Below are positions 7,566 to 16,737 of a stretch of 64,000 nt of DNA, piece after piece. The stretch covers positions 1 to 64,000 of the forward strand of contig SVKU01000004.1 of the NCBI GenBank assembly GCA_015068245.1, read 5' to 3'. Below the pieces are notes generated by a model. It was not told the DNA's origin. It was given only the letters and a program-made list of their open reading frames with translations, and searched no databases. Position 1 is the stretch's first letter. Every line of letters starts with the position of its first letter. A program made the position numbers and the translations under genes. The DNA is from Oscillospiraceae bacterium (GTDB taxonomy: Bacteria > Bacillota > Clostridia > Oscillospirales > Oscillospiraceae).

Positions 7566-8747
7566 ATGTCCAGATTTGTATATGCCGATAATGCGGCAAC
7601 CACTTCCGTGGCTCCCGAGGTATTTGAGGCCATGAAGCCCTATTTTACCGAGCATTTCGGTAACCCCTCCGGCCACTATTCCATTGGCTACACCACCAAA
7701 GACGCCATCACCGAAGCCCGTGCAAAGGTAGCTGCAGCTATCGGCGCCAATGCCGACGAGATCTATTTCACCGGCGGTGGCTCCGAAGCCGATAACTGGG
7801 CGCTGAAAGGCGTTGTTGAGCGCAAAAAAGGCGGCCACATCATCACCACCACCATCGAACATCACGCTCTTTTGCGCAGCGGCGAATGGCTGGCAAAAAA
7901 CAATGTCGATGTGACCTTCCTGCCCGTAGACGAATACGGCAAGGTCTCTCTTGAGGAACTGGAAAAGGCTATCCGTGAGGATACCATACTTGTTTCCGTC
8001 ATGATGGCCAACAACGAGATCGCCACCATTCAGCCTGTTGCCGAGATCGGCGCACTCTGCAAGGAAAAGGGTATCCTGTTCCATACCGATGCCGTTCAGG
8101 CTGCCGGTCATATCCCCATCGACGTAAAGGCCATGAACATCGACCTGCTTTCCATGGCAGCTCACAAGTTCCGCGGCCCCAAGGGCGTTGGTGCCCTGTA
8201 TATGCGCAAGGGTCTGAAACTGCCGGCTTTCATTCACGGCGGCGGCCAGGAAAAAGGCATACGCGGCGGTACCGAAAACGTGCCCGGTATCGTGGGCATG
8301 GGTGTGGCTCTTGAAATGGCAGTCAAAAACATGCCCGAGAACAATGACCGCCTTACCAAAATGCGCGACAGACTTATAAAAGGCATCACAGAAACCGTGC
8401 CTTACAGCTATCTCACCGGTCACCCCACCGACCGTCTGCCCGGAACAGCGTCCTTTATTTTTGAATGTATCGAGGGTGAATCCATCCTGCTGTGGCTGGA
8501 TATGGTAGGCATCTGCGCCTCCACCGGTTCTGCCTGCGATTCCGATTCCCTTGATCCTTCCCACGTTCTGCTGGGTATAGGACTTCCTGCCGAGCGTGCT
8601 CACGGTTCACTGCGTCTGAGTCTTGGCGAGATAAACACCGAAGAAGATGTAGACTATCTGCTGGAGCAGATACCGCCTATCATCCAGCGTCTCAGAAACA
8701 TGTCTCCCCTGTGGGAGAACGACAAACCCAAGGAGGTAAATAACTGA
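7566..8747 (+). CDS. nifS: Cysteine desulfurase (NifS/IscS type)
   Basis: The 393-residue PLP enzyme takes sulfur from cysteine and hands it to the Fe-S scaffold encoded by the next gene. The PLP lysine is K201 in AHKFRGPKG; H100 is in the conserved EHHA segment. The persulfide cysteine is C324 in STGSACDSDS, in a loop of the length seen in group I (IscS/NifS-type) enzymes. The stop codon TGA overlaps the ATG of the NifU-like gene by one base, indicating translational coupling. Both lie behind the promoter at 7478-7505. Confidence 0.93.
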   Translation: MSRFVYADNAATTSVAPEVFEAMKPYFTEHFGNPSGHYSIGYTTKDAITEARAKVAAAIGANADEIYFTGGGSEADNWALKGVVERKKGGHIITTTIEHHALLRSGEWLAKNNVDVTFLPVDEYGKVSLEELEKAIREDTILVSVMMANNEIATIQPVAEIGALCKEKGILFHTDAVQAAGHIPIDVKAMNIDLLSMAAHKFRGPKGVGALYMRKGLKLPAFIHGGGQEKGIRGGTENVPGIVGMGVALEMAVKNMPENNDRLTKMRDRLIKGITETVPYSYLTGHPTDRLPGTASFIFECIEGESILLWLDMVGICASTGSACDSDSLDPSHVLLGIGLPAERAHGSLRLSLGEINTEEDVDYLLEQIPPIIQRLRNMSPLWENDKPKEVNN

Positions 8748-9184
8748 TGTCACAGATGTATTCCGATAAGGTAATGGACCATTTCGCCAATCCCCGCAAC
8801 GTAGGCGAACTTGAAGATGCCAACGCTGTGGGCGAAGTCGGCAACGCCAAGTGCGGCGATATAATGAAGATGTATATGAAGATCGAGGACGGCGTCATCG
8901 AGGACGTCAAGTTCAAGACCTACGGCTGCGGCGCAGCTGTTGCAACCTCCTCCATGGCCACCGAAATGGTCAAGGGTAAGACCGTTGAGGAAGCTCTGGC
9001 TCTGACCAACCGTGCAGTTGCCGACGCTCTGGACGGTTTGCCCCCCGTAAAAATGCATTGCTCCGTGCTGGCAGAAGAAGCCATCAAGGCAGCTCTTACC
9101 GATTACTATACCCGACAGGGTATCGACCCCGAACCCATCGTTGGCTGCAACATGGACTGCGACCACTGCCACCACGAACACTGA
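8747..9184 (+). CDS. nifU: Fe-S cluster scaffold, NifU N-domain/IscU type, with Cys/His tail
   Basis: The 145-residue scaffold has the three cluster cysteines C36 (AKCGD), C61 (YGCGAA) and C105 (HCSVLA) and the D38 found in IscU. It should build 2Fe-2S/4Fe-4S clusters using sulfur from the upstream desulfurase. After the normal domain end it carries an extra tail with C134, C138, C141 and four histidines, an arrangement that could bind metal. No IscA, HscAB or ferredoxin gene follows; the pair is a minimal system. The client enzymes could include the 4Fe-4S flavoenzymes in this window (inference). Confidence 0.92.
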   Translation: MSQMYSDKVMDHFANPRNVGELEDANAVGEVGNAKCGDIMKMYMKIEDGVIEDVKFKTYGCGAAVATSSMATEMVKGKTVEEALALTNRAVADALDGLPPVKMHCSVLAEEAIKAALTDYYTRQGIDPEPIVGCNMDCDHCHHEH

Positions 9185-9191
9185 AAACAGC

Positions 9192-9304
9192 AAGCCGCCT
9201 CTCCCTTTGGGAGAGGTGTCGCCGAAGGCGACGGAGAGGGCCCTCTCAGTCAGTCAGGCCAGCAAAGCTGACCTTGCCTGACAGCTCCCCCAAAGGGGGA
9301 GCCT
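9192..9304. repeat. Intergenic palindromic repeat (CCTCTCCCTTTGGGAGAGG family)
   Basis: GCCTCTCCCTTTGGGAGAGG opens the element and GCTCCCCCAAAGGGGGAGCC closes it. GCCGAAGGCGACGGAGAGGG and a GTCAGGC-linked hairpin lie in the middle. It fills the gap between the NifU-like and HD genes and leaves the HD ribosome site intact. Confidence 0.75.
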
Positions 9305-9333
9305 GAAACGCAAAAAGCAAAGGATTGAAAACT

Positions 9334-9894
9334 ATGTCCTACATCCCTGACCTTCAGCAGGCCTGGGAACTGCTGAACGAATATAACCACGAGGAATTCC
9401 ACCTGAAGCACAGCCAAATCGTCAGTCATGTAATGGGTTACTTCGCAGAAAAACTGGGTTATGGCGACGAAAAGGAATTCTGGGCAGTGGTTGGTCTGCT
9501 CCACGACCTCGATTTTGAAATGTATCCCGACCAGCACTGCGTTAAAGTTCAGGAAATAATGGCCGAAAAGGATATCGACCCCCGTCTTATACGGGCAGTG
9601 GCCAGCCACGGCTGGGGCATCTGCTGCGATATCGAGCCTGAACACGAGATGGAAAAGGTGCTGTATGCCACCGACGAGCTTACGGGTCTTATCGGGGCGG
9701 CAGCCCTGATGCGCCCCAGCAAAAGCGTGCAGGATATGGAAGTCAGTTCCCTGAAAAAGAAGTTCAAAGACAAAAAATTTGCCCAGGGCTGTTCCCGTGA
9801 CGTTATCAAAAACGGCGCGGAAAAGCTGGGCTGGGAGCTGGATAAGCTCTTTGAGCAGACCATACTGGCAATGAGAACCATTGAAGGAATGTAA
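9334..9894 (+). CDS. HD-domain hydrolase
   Basis: The 186-residue protein has the HD metal-dependent phosphohydrolase fold: H26/H32, the HD pair H57-D58 in LLHDLD, and ASHGWG near 92. An ATG at 9334 behind AAAGG is preferred over an in-frame TTG nine bases earlier. Such proteins hydrolyse nucleotides or other phosphate esters; no substrate can be assigned. It is followed after 18 bases by a flavin-binding-fold gene, so the two probably form an operon. Confidence 0.85.
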   Translation: MSYIPDLQQAWELLNEYNHEEFHLKHSQIVSHVMGYFAEKLGYGDEKEFWAVVGLLHDLDFEMYPDQHCVKVQEIMAEKDIDPRLIRAVASHGWGICCDIEPEHEMEKVLYATDELTGLIGAAALMRPSKSVQDMEVSSLKKKFKDKKFAQGCSRDVIKNGAEKLGWELDKLFEQTILAMRTIEGM

Positions 9895-9912
9895 ATAGAA
9901 AGGAAAGTAAAA

Positions 9913-10314
9913 ATGGAAAAAGTATACGAATTTCTCAACGGCTGCAACGCCTTCTACTTCACCACCGTAGACGGTGACGCTCCCCGCTGCCGTCCCTTCG
10001 GCTTCAAGATGATGTTTGAAGACAAGCTTTATTTCGGTCTCGGCACCCACAAGGCTTCCTTTGCCGAGCTGGAAAAGAACCCCAATGTTGAGATCTGCGC
10101 CATGAGCACTGCTGACAGGGGCGCATTCATCCGTATCCGCGGCAAGGCTGTTATCGACGCTCGTGACGAAGTCCAGACCGCTATGTACGAAGCATCTCCC
10201 TTCCTGAGCAAGACCTACAACGCCGAAACCGGCTGGAGACACGAATGCATTTATCTTGAAGATATGTCCGCTGTTGTGTTCCACATGGGCAAGGGCGAAG
10301 AAAAGATTTATTAA
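9913..10314 (+). CDS. Pyridoxamine 5'-phosphate oxidase-fold flavin-binding protein
   Basis: The 133-residue protein shows the split-barrel pattern of the PNPOx-like family: a short helix (EKVYEFLNGCNAFYFTTVDG), then CRPFGF and a DKLYFGLGTHKASF strand-turn. Members bind FMN, F420 or haem; its small size fits the general stress/FMN-binding subgroup rather than true PdxH. The start ATG follows AGGAAAG. It is co-directional with the HD gene. The function beyond flavin-type binding is unknown. Confidence 0.82.
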   Translation: MEKVYEFLNGCNAFYFTTVDGDAPRCRPFGFKMMFEDKLYFGLGTHKASFAELEKNPNVEICAMSTADRGAFIRIRGKAVIDARDEVQTAMYEASPFLSKTYNAETGWRHECIYLEDMSAVVFHMGKGEEKIY

Positions 10315-10622
10315 GCAAACAAAAAACAGGCTGCAAATAGCTTAATACCATTAAGATAAGCTGTCATCTCGAACGTCAGCACAGCTGACGGAGAGATCCC
10401 CATCTTAAGAAGGGGATTTCTCCCTCGCTCCGGTCAGCAAGCTGACCGACCTCGGTTCGAAATGACAGCTTTCTTTACTTATTTCATTGGTAATGCGCCC
10501 GGCTCTTTGCAGCCTGTTCAGTTTCCCCCCCAAAAAGCTCCCTCTGATGAGGGAGCTGGCAAAAATCTTTGATTTTTGACTGAGGGAGAGACTCGGCACG
10601 TCACGTCGTAAGAAATAAACTA
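10315..10622. repeat. Gene-free gap holding two kinds of repeat
   Basis: At 10358-10472 is a CTGTCATCTCGAAC... / ...TTCGAAATGACAGC inverted-arm element with internal GTCAGCAGCTGAC-like and CCCCATCTTAAGAAGGGG hairpins. At 10536-10600 is a partial member of the CTCCCTCTGATGAGGGAG family with AATCTTTGATTTTTGACTGAGGGAG. The gap lies between two convergent genes. No gene was seen, nor a clear terminator outside these hairpins. Confidence 0.65.
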
Positions 10623-11573
10623 TTAATTAATTTCAAATCCGTGTTTTGCCACAGCGTCAAGTATCAGCTTTTTCAGCTCGGTATAGTGTCCGTCCCAGCT
10701 TGCGCCTGCGGCACCGGGATGACCACCGCCGCCAAGCTCGGCGCAAATGTCGGAGGAATTGGCTTTGCCCGCACTGCGCAGGCTGCATTTTGACTTGCCG
10801 CCGGCCAGTTCACGAACCATAATGCCGATATCCACGCCTTCCACCACTCTGGGGAATCCTGCGATATCGTCAATATCGTTGTCGGTAGCGCCGGCATCGT
10901 CCATCATCTGCTGAGTCAGCGTCATCAGGCAGACTTTTCCGCCGGAATACATCTCCATACCCGCAACCAGCATGCTTTCCAGCTTGAGCCGAGCCATGCT
11001 CTTGGTGCCAAACATGACCTTGTTGACAGCATAAGTGTCCACTCCGGCAGCTTTCAGCTTTGCGGCAGCCATAAGGGTGGCGGCAGTGGTGTTGCTGTAC
11101 TGGAAACAGCCGGTGTCGGTGCTGATAGCCAGATACAGAGCCTCGGCACATTCGGCAGGAATCCCGCCGCAAAGCTCTTCCACAATGCCAAGCACCATTT
11201 CGCCGCAGGCAGCGGCAGATGCGTCCACCCAAGTGTGTTCGGCATATTTTTCGTGGGAGCCGTGATGGTCGATGGCAAGGTGGATATGGTACTTTTCCGC
11301 TCCGTCGCACAGCATACCGGTGGAAGCACTGTCTACAGTGACCGCATTTTCGGGGACAAAATCCGCAGGAGCCACAATGCCGTCGAAGTAGTTCACATAC
11401 CGCTCGGTAATATCGGGATTTTCCAGCACCCAAGCGGTTTTGCCGATTTTGCGCAAGGCTCTGCAAAGTGCCGAGCCGCAGCCGATGGCATCGCCGTCGG
11501 GACGCTTGTGGGTGATTATTAGAATATTGTCCATTTTGCGGAGCATGTCCGCAGTTTTCAGCAAGTCCATCAT
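10623..11573 (-). CDS. nrnA: DHH-family phosphoesterase NrnA (nanoRNase/pAp phosphatase)
   Basis: The 316-residue protein has the DHH superfamily motifs THKRPDGDAIG (H22, D26, D28), DHHGSH near 115 and the DHHA1 signature GGGGHPGAAG near the end. NrnA-type enzymes degrade 2-5 nt RNA fragments and dephosphorylate pAp. The ATG at 11573 lies one base after the rbfA stop and 6 bases behind GGTGA; an in-frame ATG four codons earlier would overlap rbfA. It is the last gene of the rimP-nusA-infB operon, a common location in Bacillota. Confidence 0.9.
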   Translation of the reverse strand: MMDLLKTADMLRKMDNILIITHKRPDGDAIGCGSALCRALRKIGKTAWVLENPDITERYVNYFDGIVAPADFVPENAVTVDSASTGMLCDGAEKYHIHLAIDHHGSHEKYAEHTWVDASAAACGEMVLGIVEELCGGIPAECAEALYLAISTDTGCFQYSNTTAATLMAAAKLKAAGVDTYAVNKVMFGTKSMARLKLESMLVAGMEMYSGGKVCLMTLTQQMMDDAGATDNDIDDIAGFPRVVEGVDIGIMVRELAGGKSKCSLRSAGKANSSDICAELGGGGHPGAAGASWDGHYTELKKLILDAVAKHGFEIN

Positions 11574-11574
11574 A

Positions 11575-11934
11575 TTATTCACCATCCGACTCGGAAGTGT
11601 TCAGGTCGCCCAGCATTTCGATGACCTTGGTGCCTCTTACGATGGAATCGTCGGCCTCGAAGATAAGCTCGGGAGTGTATCTCAGGCGCAGACGGCTGCC
11701 AAGCTCACGGCGCAGGAAACCGGAAGCGTTTTTCAGCACTTTCATAACTTCCTTTTCGTCCTCTTTGTTGAACACACTGATGTGGACCTTGCAGTAGCGC
11801 AGGTCGCCGGTGGCGTTGACACCGGTGATGGACACAAGACCCTTGTTCATGCGGGGATCTTTCATCTCACGCAGCAGCTCAGAAAGCTCACGGCGTATTT
11901 CTTCATTTATTCTTCCGCTTCTGTTTGAAGCCAT
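11575..11934 (-). CDS. rbfA: 30S ribosome-binding factor A
   Basis: The 119-residue protein is of normal length for RbfA and carries the N-terminal RINEEIRRELSELL helix, then DPRM, VSITGV and the type-II KH-like core ending in RYTPELIFEADDSI. It matures the 16S rRNA 5' end in small-subunit assembly. The ATG is well placed behind GGAGG. It follows infB, separated by a repeat at 11951-12029. Confidence 0.95.
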   Translation of the reverse strand: MASNRSGRINEEIRRELSELLREMKDPRMNKGLVSITGVNATGDLRYCKVHISVFNKEDEKEVMKVLKNASGFLRRELGSRLRLRYTPELIFEADDSIVRGTKVIEMLGDLNTSESDGE

Positions 11935-11950
11935 AGTTAAAACCTCCAGT

Positions 11951-12068
11951 TATCAGGGGTCAGGGGTCAGCGGGCAGGGGTCAGGGGAACGTATAGAACT
12001 GATCCCTGATCCCTGAAACCTGATCCCTAAATTGACAGTTGTGGTGTCGGCATTGCCGGCACCACAAT
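11951..12068. repeat. Inverted-arm repeat plus hairpin inside the infB-rbfA gap
   Basis: The left arm of (TCAGGGG)-like units at 11954-11990 and the right arm TGATCCCTGATCCCTG at 12001-12029 form an element, followed by a hairpin GTGGTGTCGGCATTGCCGGCACCAC (12041-12066). The element sits within an operon rather than at its end, so transcription must normally pass through it. Confidence 0.6.
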
Positions 12069-12076
12069 TGTCGATT

Positions 12077-14635
12077 TTAGTCCTTAATCTGCTCCATCTT
12101 GAAGCATTCGAAGATGTCGCCTTCTTTGATATCGTTGTACTTTTCGATACTCATGCCGCATTCGTAGCCGGTGGCAACTTCCTTAACGTCGTCCTTGAAA
12201 CGGCGCAGGGATGCCAGCTCGCCTTCGTGGATAACGATGCCGTCACGAACAACTCGGACGCCTTCGTTGCGGTTGATGGTTCCGTCTTTGACATAGCAGC
12301 CGGCGATGGTGCCGATGCCGCTGACCTTGTAGGTCTTACGGACTTCGGCGTGACCGGTAACGACCTCACGGAACTTGGGATCCAGCATACCCTTCATGGC
12401 AGCTTCGATTTCGTTGATGGCGTCGTAAATTACACGGTACATTCTCATATCAACGCCGGAACGGGCAGCAGAAGCAGCTGCTGCAGCATCGGGACGGACG
12501 TTGAAGCCGACCACGATGGCGTTGGCGGTGGAAGCCAGCAGAATGTCGGACTCGTTGATGGCGCCGACAGCGTTGTGGATAACTTTAACACGAACTTCTT
12601 CGTTGCTGATCTTCTCAAGGGAAGCCTTAACAGCTTCGGAAGAACCCTGCACGTCTGCCTTGACGATGATGTTCAGTTCCTTCATTTCGCCTTCCTTGAT
12701 GTGGGCGAACAGGTCGTCGAGAGTTACACGGCGAGCTGCGTTGGCAGCGGTTTCCTTGGCTTCGTTCTTACGCTGCTCAACAAGTTCACGAGCCATGCGT
12801 TCGTCCTCAACGGCGTAGAAAGAGTCGCCGGCCATGGGAACTTCGCCCATACCGATGATCTCAACGGGAACGGAGGGGCCGGCGGTCTTGACCTTGTTGC
12901 CCTTGTCATCGGTCATGGCACGGACACGGCCAACGGCAGTGCCGGCGATGATGATATCGCCCTGATTGAGGGTACCGTTCTGAACCAGCAGAGTGGCAAC
13001 GGGGCCTCTGCCCTTGTCCAGTCGGGCTTCGATAACAGCGCCTCTTGCGGCTCTGTTGGGGTTAGCTTTCAGTTCCTGCATTTCTGCCAGCAGAACAAGG
13101 TTTTCCAGCAGGTTTTCGATACCGTCGCCGGTTTTGGCGGAGATGGGACACATAATGGTGTCGCCGCCCCATTCTTCGGGAACCAGTTCGTATTCGGTTA
13201 TCTGCTGTTTTATTCTGTCCGGGTTTGCGCCGACTTTATCCATCTTGTTTATGGCAACAACGATGGGAATGTTGGCGGCCTTGGCGTGGTTGATAGCTTC
13301 AACGGTCTGGGGCATGATGCCATCGTCGGCGGCGACCACCAGAATTGCGATATCGGTGACCATTGCGCCGCGGGCACGCATGGAAGTAAATGCTTCGTGA
13401 CCGGGAGTGTCGAGGAAAGTGATGGGGCTGCCGTTGATCTCAACCCGGTAAGCGCCGATGTGCTGGGTGATGCCGCCTGCTTCGCCGGAAGCGACGTTGG
13501 CGGAACGGATCTTATCCAGCAGGGAGGTCTTGCCGTGGTCAACGTGACCCATAACAACAACGACGGGGCTGCGGGAGATCAGGTCTTCCGCCTTGTCCTC
13601 GCTGTCGTCTATCAGGCGTTCTTCGATGGTGACAACAACTTCCTTTTCGACCTTGCAGCCCATTTCTTCGGCTACGATGGCAGCGGTGTCGAAATCGATG
13701 ACCTGGCTGACGGAAGCCATAACGCCCAGCTTGATGAGCTGCTTGACTACTTCGGCGCCGGTTTTCTTCATTCTGGAAGCAAGTTCGCCAACGGAGATCT
13801 CATCGGGTATCTCAACAGTCAGGGGAGTTTTCTTGATGATCTCAAGCTGCAGCTTGCGGAACTTTTCCTGTTCCTCGTTGCGGCTCTTGCTGCCCTGATA
13901 GTTGTTCTTCTTGTTGTTCTTTTTGCCGATTTTTTCCTTGCCCTTGGAAGCGTTCTGAGCCATGTTCTGAGCACGGCCGGGGATAAGGTCCTCAACACGG
14001 TCGTCAAAACGGTTCACGTTAACGGTTGCTGCGGAGGTATCAACTACGCGGCGTTCACGCTGACGCTGAGGCTGGGGCTGTTTGGGCTGGGGAGCGGCAC
14101 TCTGCTGAGGAGCGTTCTGCTGAGGTCTGTTCTGACCCTGACCCTGAGGAGCGGGACGCTGACCCTGCTGGGGAGGACGCTGGCCCTGCTGACCACGGGG
14201 CTGATCGGGGCGACGGTCACGGTTGTCGCGATTGTCACGACCCGGGTCACGACGGTTGTCGCGGTTCTGTCCCTGACCCTGCTGGGGAGGACGCTGACCC
14301 TGCTGGGGTTTGCCCTGACCCTGAGGACGGGGAGCAGGCTTATCAGCAGGCTTCCCGGGAGCCTTTTCAACAGGCTTTTCCACGGTTTTTTCGGGTTCAG
14401 CAGTTTTTTCGGGTTCAGCGGCTTTTGCGGCTTCGGCAAAGACGCTTTCGATGCTGTCTATCTGATTGTTGTAGGTGATATAGTCGAAAATCAGGTTAAG
14501 CTGGTCGTCCTCCAGCACCTGCATATGGTTTTTGGGTTTTTCGTAAAATTCGGCAACGATGTTGGAAACATCCTTGGTCTGCCAGCCAAAGTCCTTGGCT
14601 ACTTCATGAATTCTGTATTTTACTAAGCTTGCCAT
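12077..14635 (-). CDS. infB: Translation initiation factor IF-2
   Basis: The 852-residue factor has an N-terminal IF2_N helical region (1-60) and a long low-complexity linker (about 72-255) very rich in Gln, Gly, Pro, Arg and Asn. A second IF2_N domain follows, then the GTPase with GHVDHGKT (363-370), DTPGHEAF and NKMD, and domains II-IV. IF-2 delivers fMet-tRNA to the 30S subunit. The linker repeats [10 protein letters not shown]-type units several times and gives an exceptionally long open frame on the opposite strand. The ATG follows AGAGGTGG; the gene is 13 bases after the L7Ae-like gene. Confidence 0.97.
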   Translation of the reverse strand: MASLVKYRIHEVAKDFGWQTKDVSNIVAEFYEKPKNHMQVLEDDQLNLIFDYITYNNQIDSIESVFAEAAKAAEPEKTAEPEKTVEKPVEKAPGKPADKPAPRPQGQGKPQQGQRPPQQGQGQNRDNRRDPGRDNRDNRDRRPDQPRGQQGQRPPQQGQRPAPQGQGQNRPQQNAPQQSAAPQPKQPQPQRQRERRVVDTSAATVNVNRFDDRVEDLIPGRAQNMAQNASKGKEKIGKKNNKKNNYQGSKSRNEEQEKFRKLQLEIIKKTPLTVEIPDEISVGELASRMKKTGAEVVKQLIKLGVMASVSQVIDFDTAAIVAEEMGCKVEKEVVVTIEERLIDDSEDKAEDLISRSPVVVVMGHVDHGKTSLLDKIRSANVASGEAGGITQHIGAYRVEINGSPITFLDTPGHEAFTSMRARGAMVTDIAILVVAADDGIMPQTVEAINHAKAANIPIVVAINKMDKVGANPDRIKQQITEYELVPEEWGGDTIMCPISAKTGDGIENLLENLVLLAEMQELKANPNRAARGAVIEARLDKGRGPVATLLVQNGTLNQGDIIIAGTAVGRVRAMTDDKGNKVKTAGPSVPVEIIGMGEVPMAGDSFYAVEDERMARELVEQRKNEAKETAANAARRVTLDDLFAHIKEGEMKELNIIVKADVQGSSEAVKASLEKISNEEVRVKVIHNAVGAINESDILLASTANAIVVGFNVRPDAAAAASAARSGVDMRMYRVIYDAINEIEAAMKGMLDPKFREVVTGHAEVRKTYKVSGIGTIAGCYVKDGTINRNEGVRVVRDGIVIHEGELASLRRFKDDVKEVATGYECGMSIEKYNDIKEGDIFECFKMEQIKD

Positions 14636-14648
14636 AAAGCCACCTCTT

Positions 14649-15065
14649 TCAAGATTTCTTTTTGCGCCGGTTTTTTTCGTGAGCCTTCTTTTCGGCCTGA
14701 CGGCGGTCTACCCGCTCAGCCTGCCGTGAAAGCTCCTCCAGCGCATCGGTATAGCCTCCGGGTTGGACTGCTTCCAGCTTTTCAAGAAAGTTCTTTGCCA
14801 GCCGGGCATCCGAAACGGAAACCACCGCGCAGGAATTTTTGCCTAAAGCCGAACCCAGCTCATCTTTGGTAAACGGGACAGTTACCACTTTCCCGTTGCC
14901 GGGCAGGTTTCGGACTCTTCTCGCCGTATTGTCGGCGGCATCGGAGGCAAGGATGATGAGCCTTGCGCTGTGGGCTCTGGCGGCGGAGCTTACCTGCTCG
15001 TCACCGATGTCCACCCGGCCTGCCTTTCTGGCGATGCCCAATATATTAAGGGCTGGACTTATCAT
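14649..15065 (-). CDS. ylxQ: L7Ae/L30e-type RNA-binding protein YlxQ
   Basis: The 138-residue protein has the L7Ae fold opening ([19 protein letters not shown]) and [12 protein letters not shown], followed by a basic C-terminal tail ([12 protein letters not shown]). It probably binds kink-turn RNA. In Bacillota it lies between ylxR and infB, exactly as here. The ATG follows GGAGG and overlaps the 3' end of ylxR by 20 bases. Confidence 0.9.
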   Translation of the reverse strand: MISPALNILGIARKAGRVDIGDEQVSSAARAHSARLIILASDAADNTARRVRNLPGNGKVVTVPFTKDELGSALGKNSCAVVSVSDARLAKNFLEKLEAVQPGGYTDALEELSRQAERVDRRQAEKKAHEKNRRKKKS

Positions 15066-15330
15066 CGTTTTCCTCCTTCATCTGCTGCTCCAGCGAGGCG
15101 TAAACCTCGGGCGGTATGGCGGTGCTGAAGGCACGTTCAAGAGCCTTAGCCTTTTTTATTTTTACAAGACAGTCCATATTTGGACACACATATGCGCCGC
15201 GACCGGGCTTTTTGCCCTTAAAATCAAGGCTTATCTCCTGAGCGTCCGGAGAGCGGACAACACGGATAAGCTCCCGTTTGGGTTTCATTTCACGACAGCC
15301 AAGGCATTGGCGCATCGGTGTTTTTTTCAT
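15046..15330 (-). CDS. ylxR: YlxR/RnpM family RNA-binding protein
   Basis: The 94-residue product starts at ATG 15330 behind AAGGAG; a longer upstream frame has no ribosome site. It carries the DUF448 signature RQCLGCREMKPKRELIRVV and GRGAYVC, followed by a stretch of basic residues. In Bacillus subtilis the family member has been linked to RNase P regulation. It belongs to the nusA-infB operon. Confidence 0.92.
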   Translation of the reverse strand: MKKTPMRQCLGCREMKPKRELIRVVRSPDAQEISLDFKGKKPGRGAYVCPNMDCLVKIKKAKALERAFSTAIPPEVYASLEQQMKEENDDKSSP

Positions 15331-15367
15331 GGACAAAGTCTCCTTGTGGTAGAGGTTAGAATTTTGG

Positions 15368-15495
15368 ATCCGGGGATTAGGGAAATGTGTTGCCTTCGGC
15401 AACGACTTAAAAATCGGAACGGTCAAGACCGTTCCCTACGATAGAACTGTAGGGAAAACGCTTGTAGGGAACGGTCTTGACCGTTCCGAATCCTA
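15368..15495. repeat. GTAGGGAACGGTC inverted repeat nested in a TTAGGG-like arm pair
   Basis: CGGAACGGTCAAGACCGTTC (15416-15435) and GGAACGGTCTTGACCGTTCC (15468-15487) are inverted copies, each itself palindromic. Outside them lie GGGGATTAGGG and CGAATCCTAATAA arms. The element separates nusA from ylxR within the operon. Confidence 0.65.
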
Positions 15496-15502
15496 ATAAC
15501 GC

Positions 15503-16588
15503 TTATTCTTCGTCGATATATTCGTCTTCGACTTCGATAGCTTCCAGTTCGCCTGCCTGGGACAGGGGCTTGATGTCGACCTTGCAGCCGGTAAGACGGG
15601 CGGCAAGACGGGCATTCTGGCCTTCTTTGCCGATAGCAAGGGACAGCTGGTCGTCGGGCACGATAACACGGCAGCTCTTACCTTCGGGCAGAGCGGTTAC
15701 GGTGATGGCCTTGGCGGGAGACAGGGCAGCAGCTACAAATTCGGTAATTTCGGGGCTGTATTTTACGATGTCTATCTTTTCGCCCCGCAGCTCATCAACA
15801 ACAGCGCCTACACGTCCGCCTCTGGGACCTACGCAGGCACCCACGGGATCGACATTTTCGTCTGCGGCCCAAACGGCGATCTTGGTACGGCTGCCGGCTT
15901 CACGGGCAACGCTTTTGATTTCAACGGTGCCGTCTTCGATTTCGGGAACTTCCAGCTCAAACAGGCGGCGGACAAGACCGGGGTGGGTACGGGAAACCAT
16001 GACCTGAGGTCCACGGTTGTTGCGGCGGACTTCCAGAACATAGACCTTCATCATTTCGCCTTCAACAAAGACTTCACCGGCTGCCTGTTCGGAAACGGCC
16101 AGAACAGCCTCGGTTTTGTCGGGACCCATGCTGACGGTGATGGAACCGGAATTTTCTACTCTCAGGACGGTGGCGGTAAGTATTTCCTGCTGGCGGGAAT
16201 TGTACTGCTCAAACACCATGCCCCGTTCGGCTTCACGGATGCCCTGAATGATGACCTGCTTGGCAGTCTGGGCGGCAATACGGCCAAACTCCTTGGTGCG
16301 GACGTCTATCTTTGCAACGTCGCCGATTTTCAGACGGCCGTTGATTTTCTTGGCATCGTCACGGGAGATCTGGAGGTTGGGGTCTTCAACTTCCTCAACA
16401 ACGTCCTTGGCAACGTACATGTGGACGCCCTTTTCAGTCATCTCGATAACAACATTATCGCCGGCGTTGGGGTTATCACGGCGGTAGGCAGTCATCAGAG
16501 CCTGATTTATTTTTTCCAGCATATACTGCTGGGGTATGCCCTTTTCCTTTTCAAGCTGAGCTATGGCTTCGAAAAATTCGGAATTCAT
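15503..16588 (-). CDS. nusA: Transcription elongation/termination factor NusA
   Basis: The 361-residue protein has the NusA N-terminal domain (NSEFFEAIAQLEKEKGIP), an S1 domain (about 135-200) and two KH domains with VGPRGGRVGAVVDELRGEKI and LAIGKEGQNARLAARLTG. It ends with a short acidic tail and lacks the C-terminal repeats of proteobacterial NusA, as usual for Bacillota. It modulates pausing and termination. It is the second gene of the operon, and possible leader attenuation upstream of rimP would put it under its own control (inference). Confidence 0.96.
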   Translation of the reverse strand: MNSEFFEAIAQLEKEKGIPQQYMLEKINQALMTAYRRDNPNAGDNVVIEMTEKGVHMYVAKDVVEEVEDPNLQISRDDAKKINGRLKIGDVAKIDVRTKEFGRIAAQTAKQVIIQGIREAERGMVFEQYNSRQQEILTATVLRVENSGSITVSMGPDKTEAVLAVSEQAAGEVFVEGEMMKVYVLEVRRNNRGPQVMVSRTHPGLVRRLFELEVPEIEDGTVEIKSVAREAGSRTKIAVWAADENVDPVGACVGPRGGRVGAVVDELRGEKIDIVKYSPEITEFVAAALSPAKAITVTALPEGKSCRVIVPDDQLSLAIGKEGQNARLAARLTGCKVDIKPLSQAGELEAIEVEDEYIDEE

Positions 16589-16611
16589 AATATATCTCCA
16601 TTCTGCATTTA

Positions 16612-16706
16612 TCAGTTAACAGTTAACAATTGACAGTTAACAGTTTTGTATTCAAAAAACACGCGTGATCATCAACAGTTAACTGTTACCTGTTAACTGT
16701 TAACTC
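16612..16706. repeat. TTAACAGTTAAC-arm repeat between rimP and nusA
   Basis: AGTTAACAGTTAACAATTGA at the left and CAGTTAACTGTTACCTGTTA at the right flank about 40 bases that include ACACGCGTGATCATC. Similar arms appear alone at 31025-31060 and as a tandem run at 37782-37844. Confidence 0.6.
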
Positions 16707-16737
16707 GAATTCACCGCCGTCTGTATTGGCGCAAATA

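Noticed and set aside
12032-14626. An 860-codon open frame opposite infB, and similar long frames opposite the flavoenzyme, beta-helix-like and pnp genes.
   Set aside because: Each mirrors a convincing gene; codon bias of the real strand (GC-rich third positions) keeps the antisense frame open. They lack ribosome sites and known domains.
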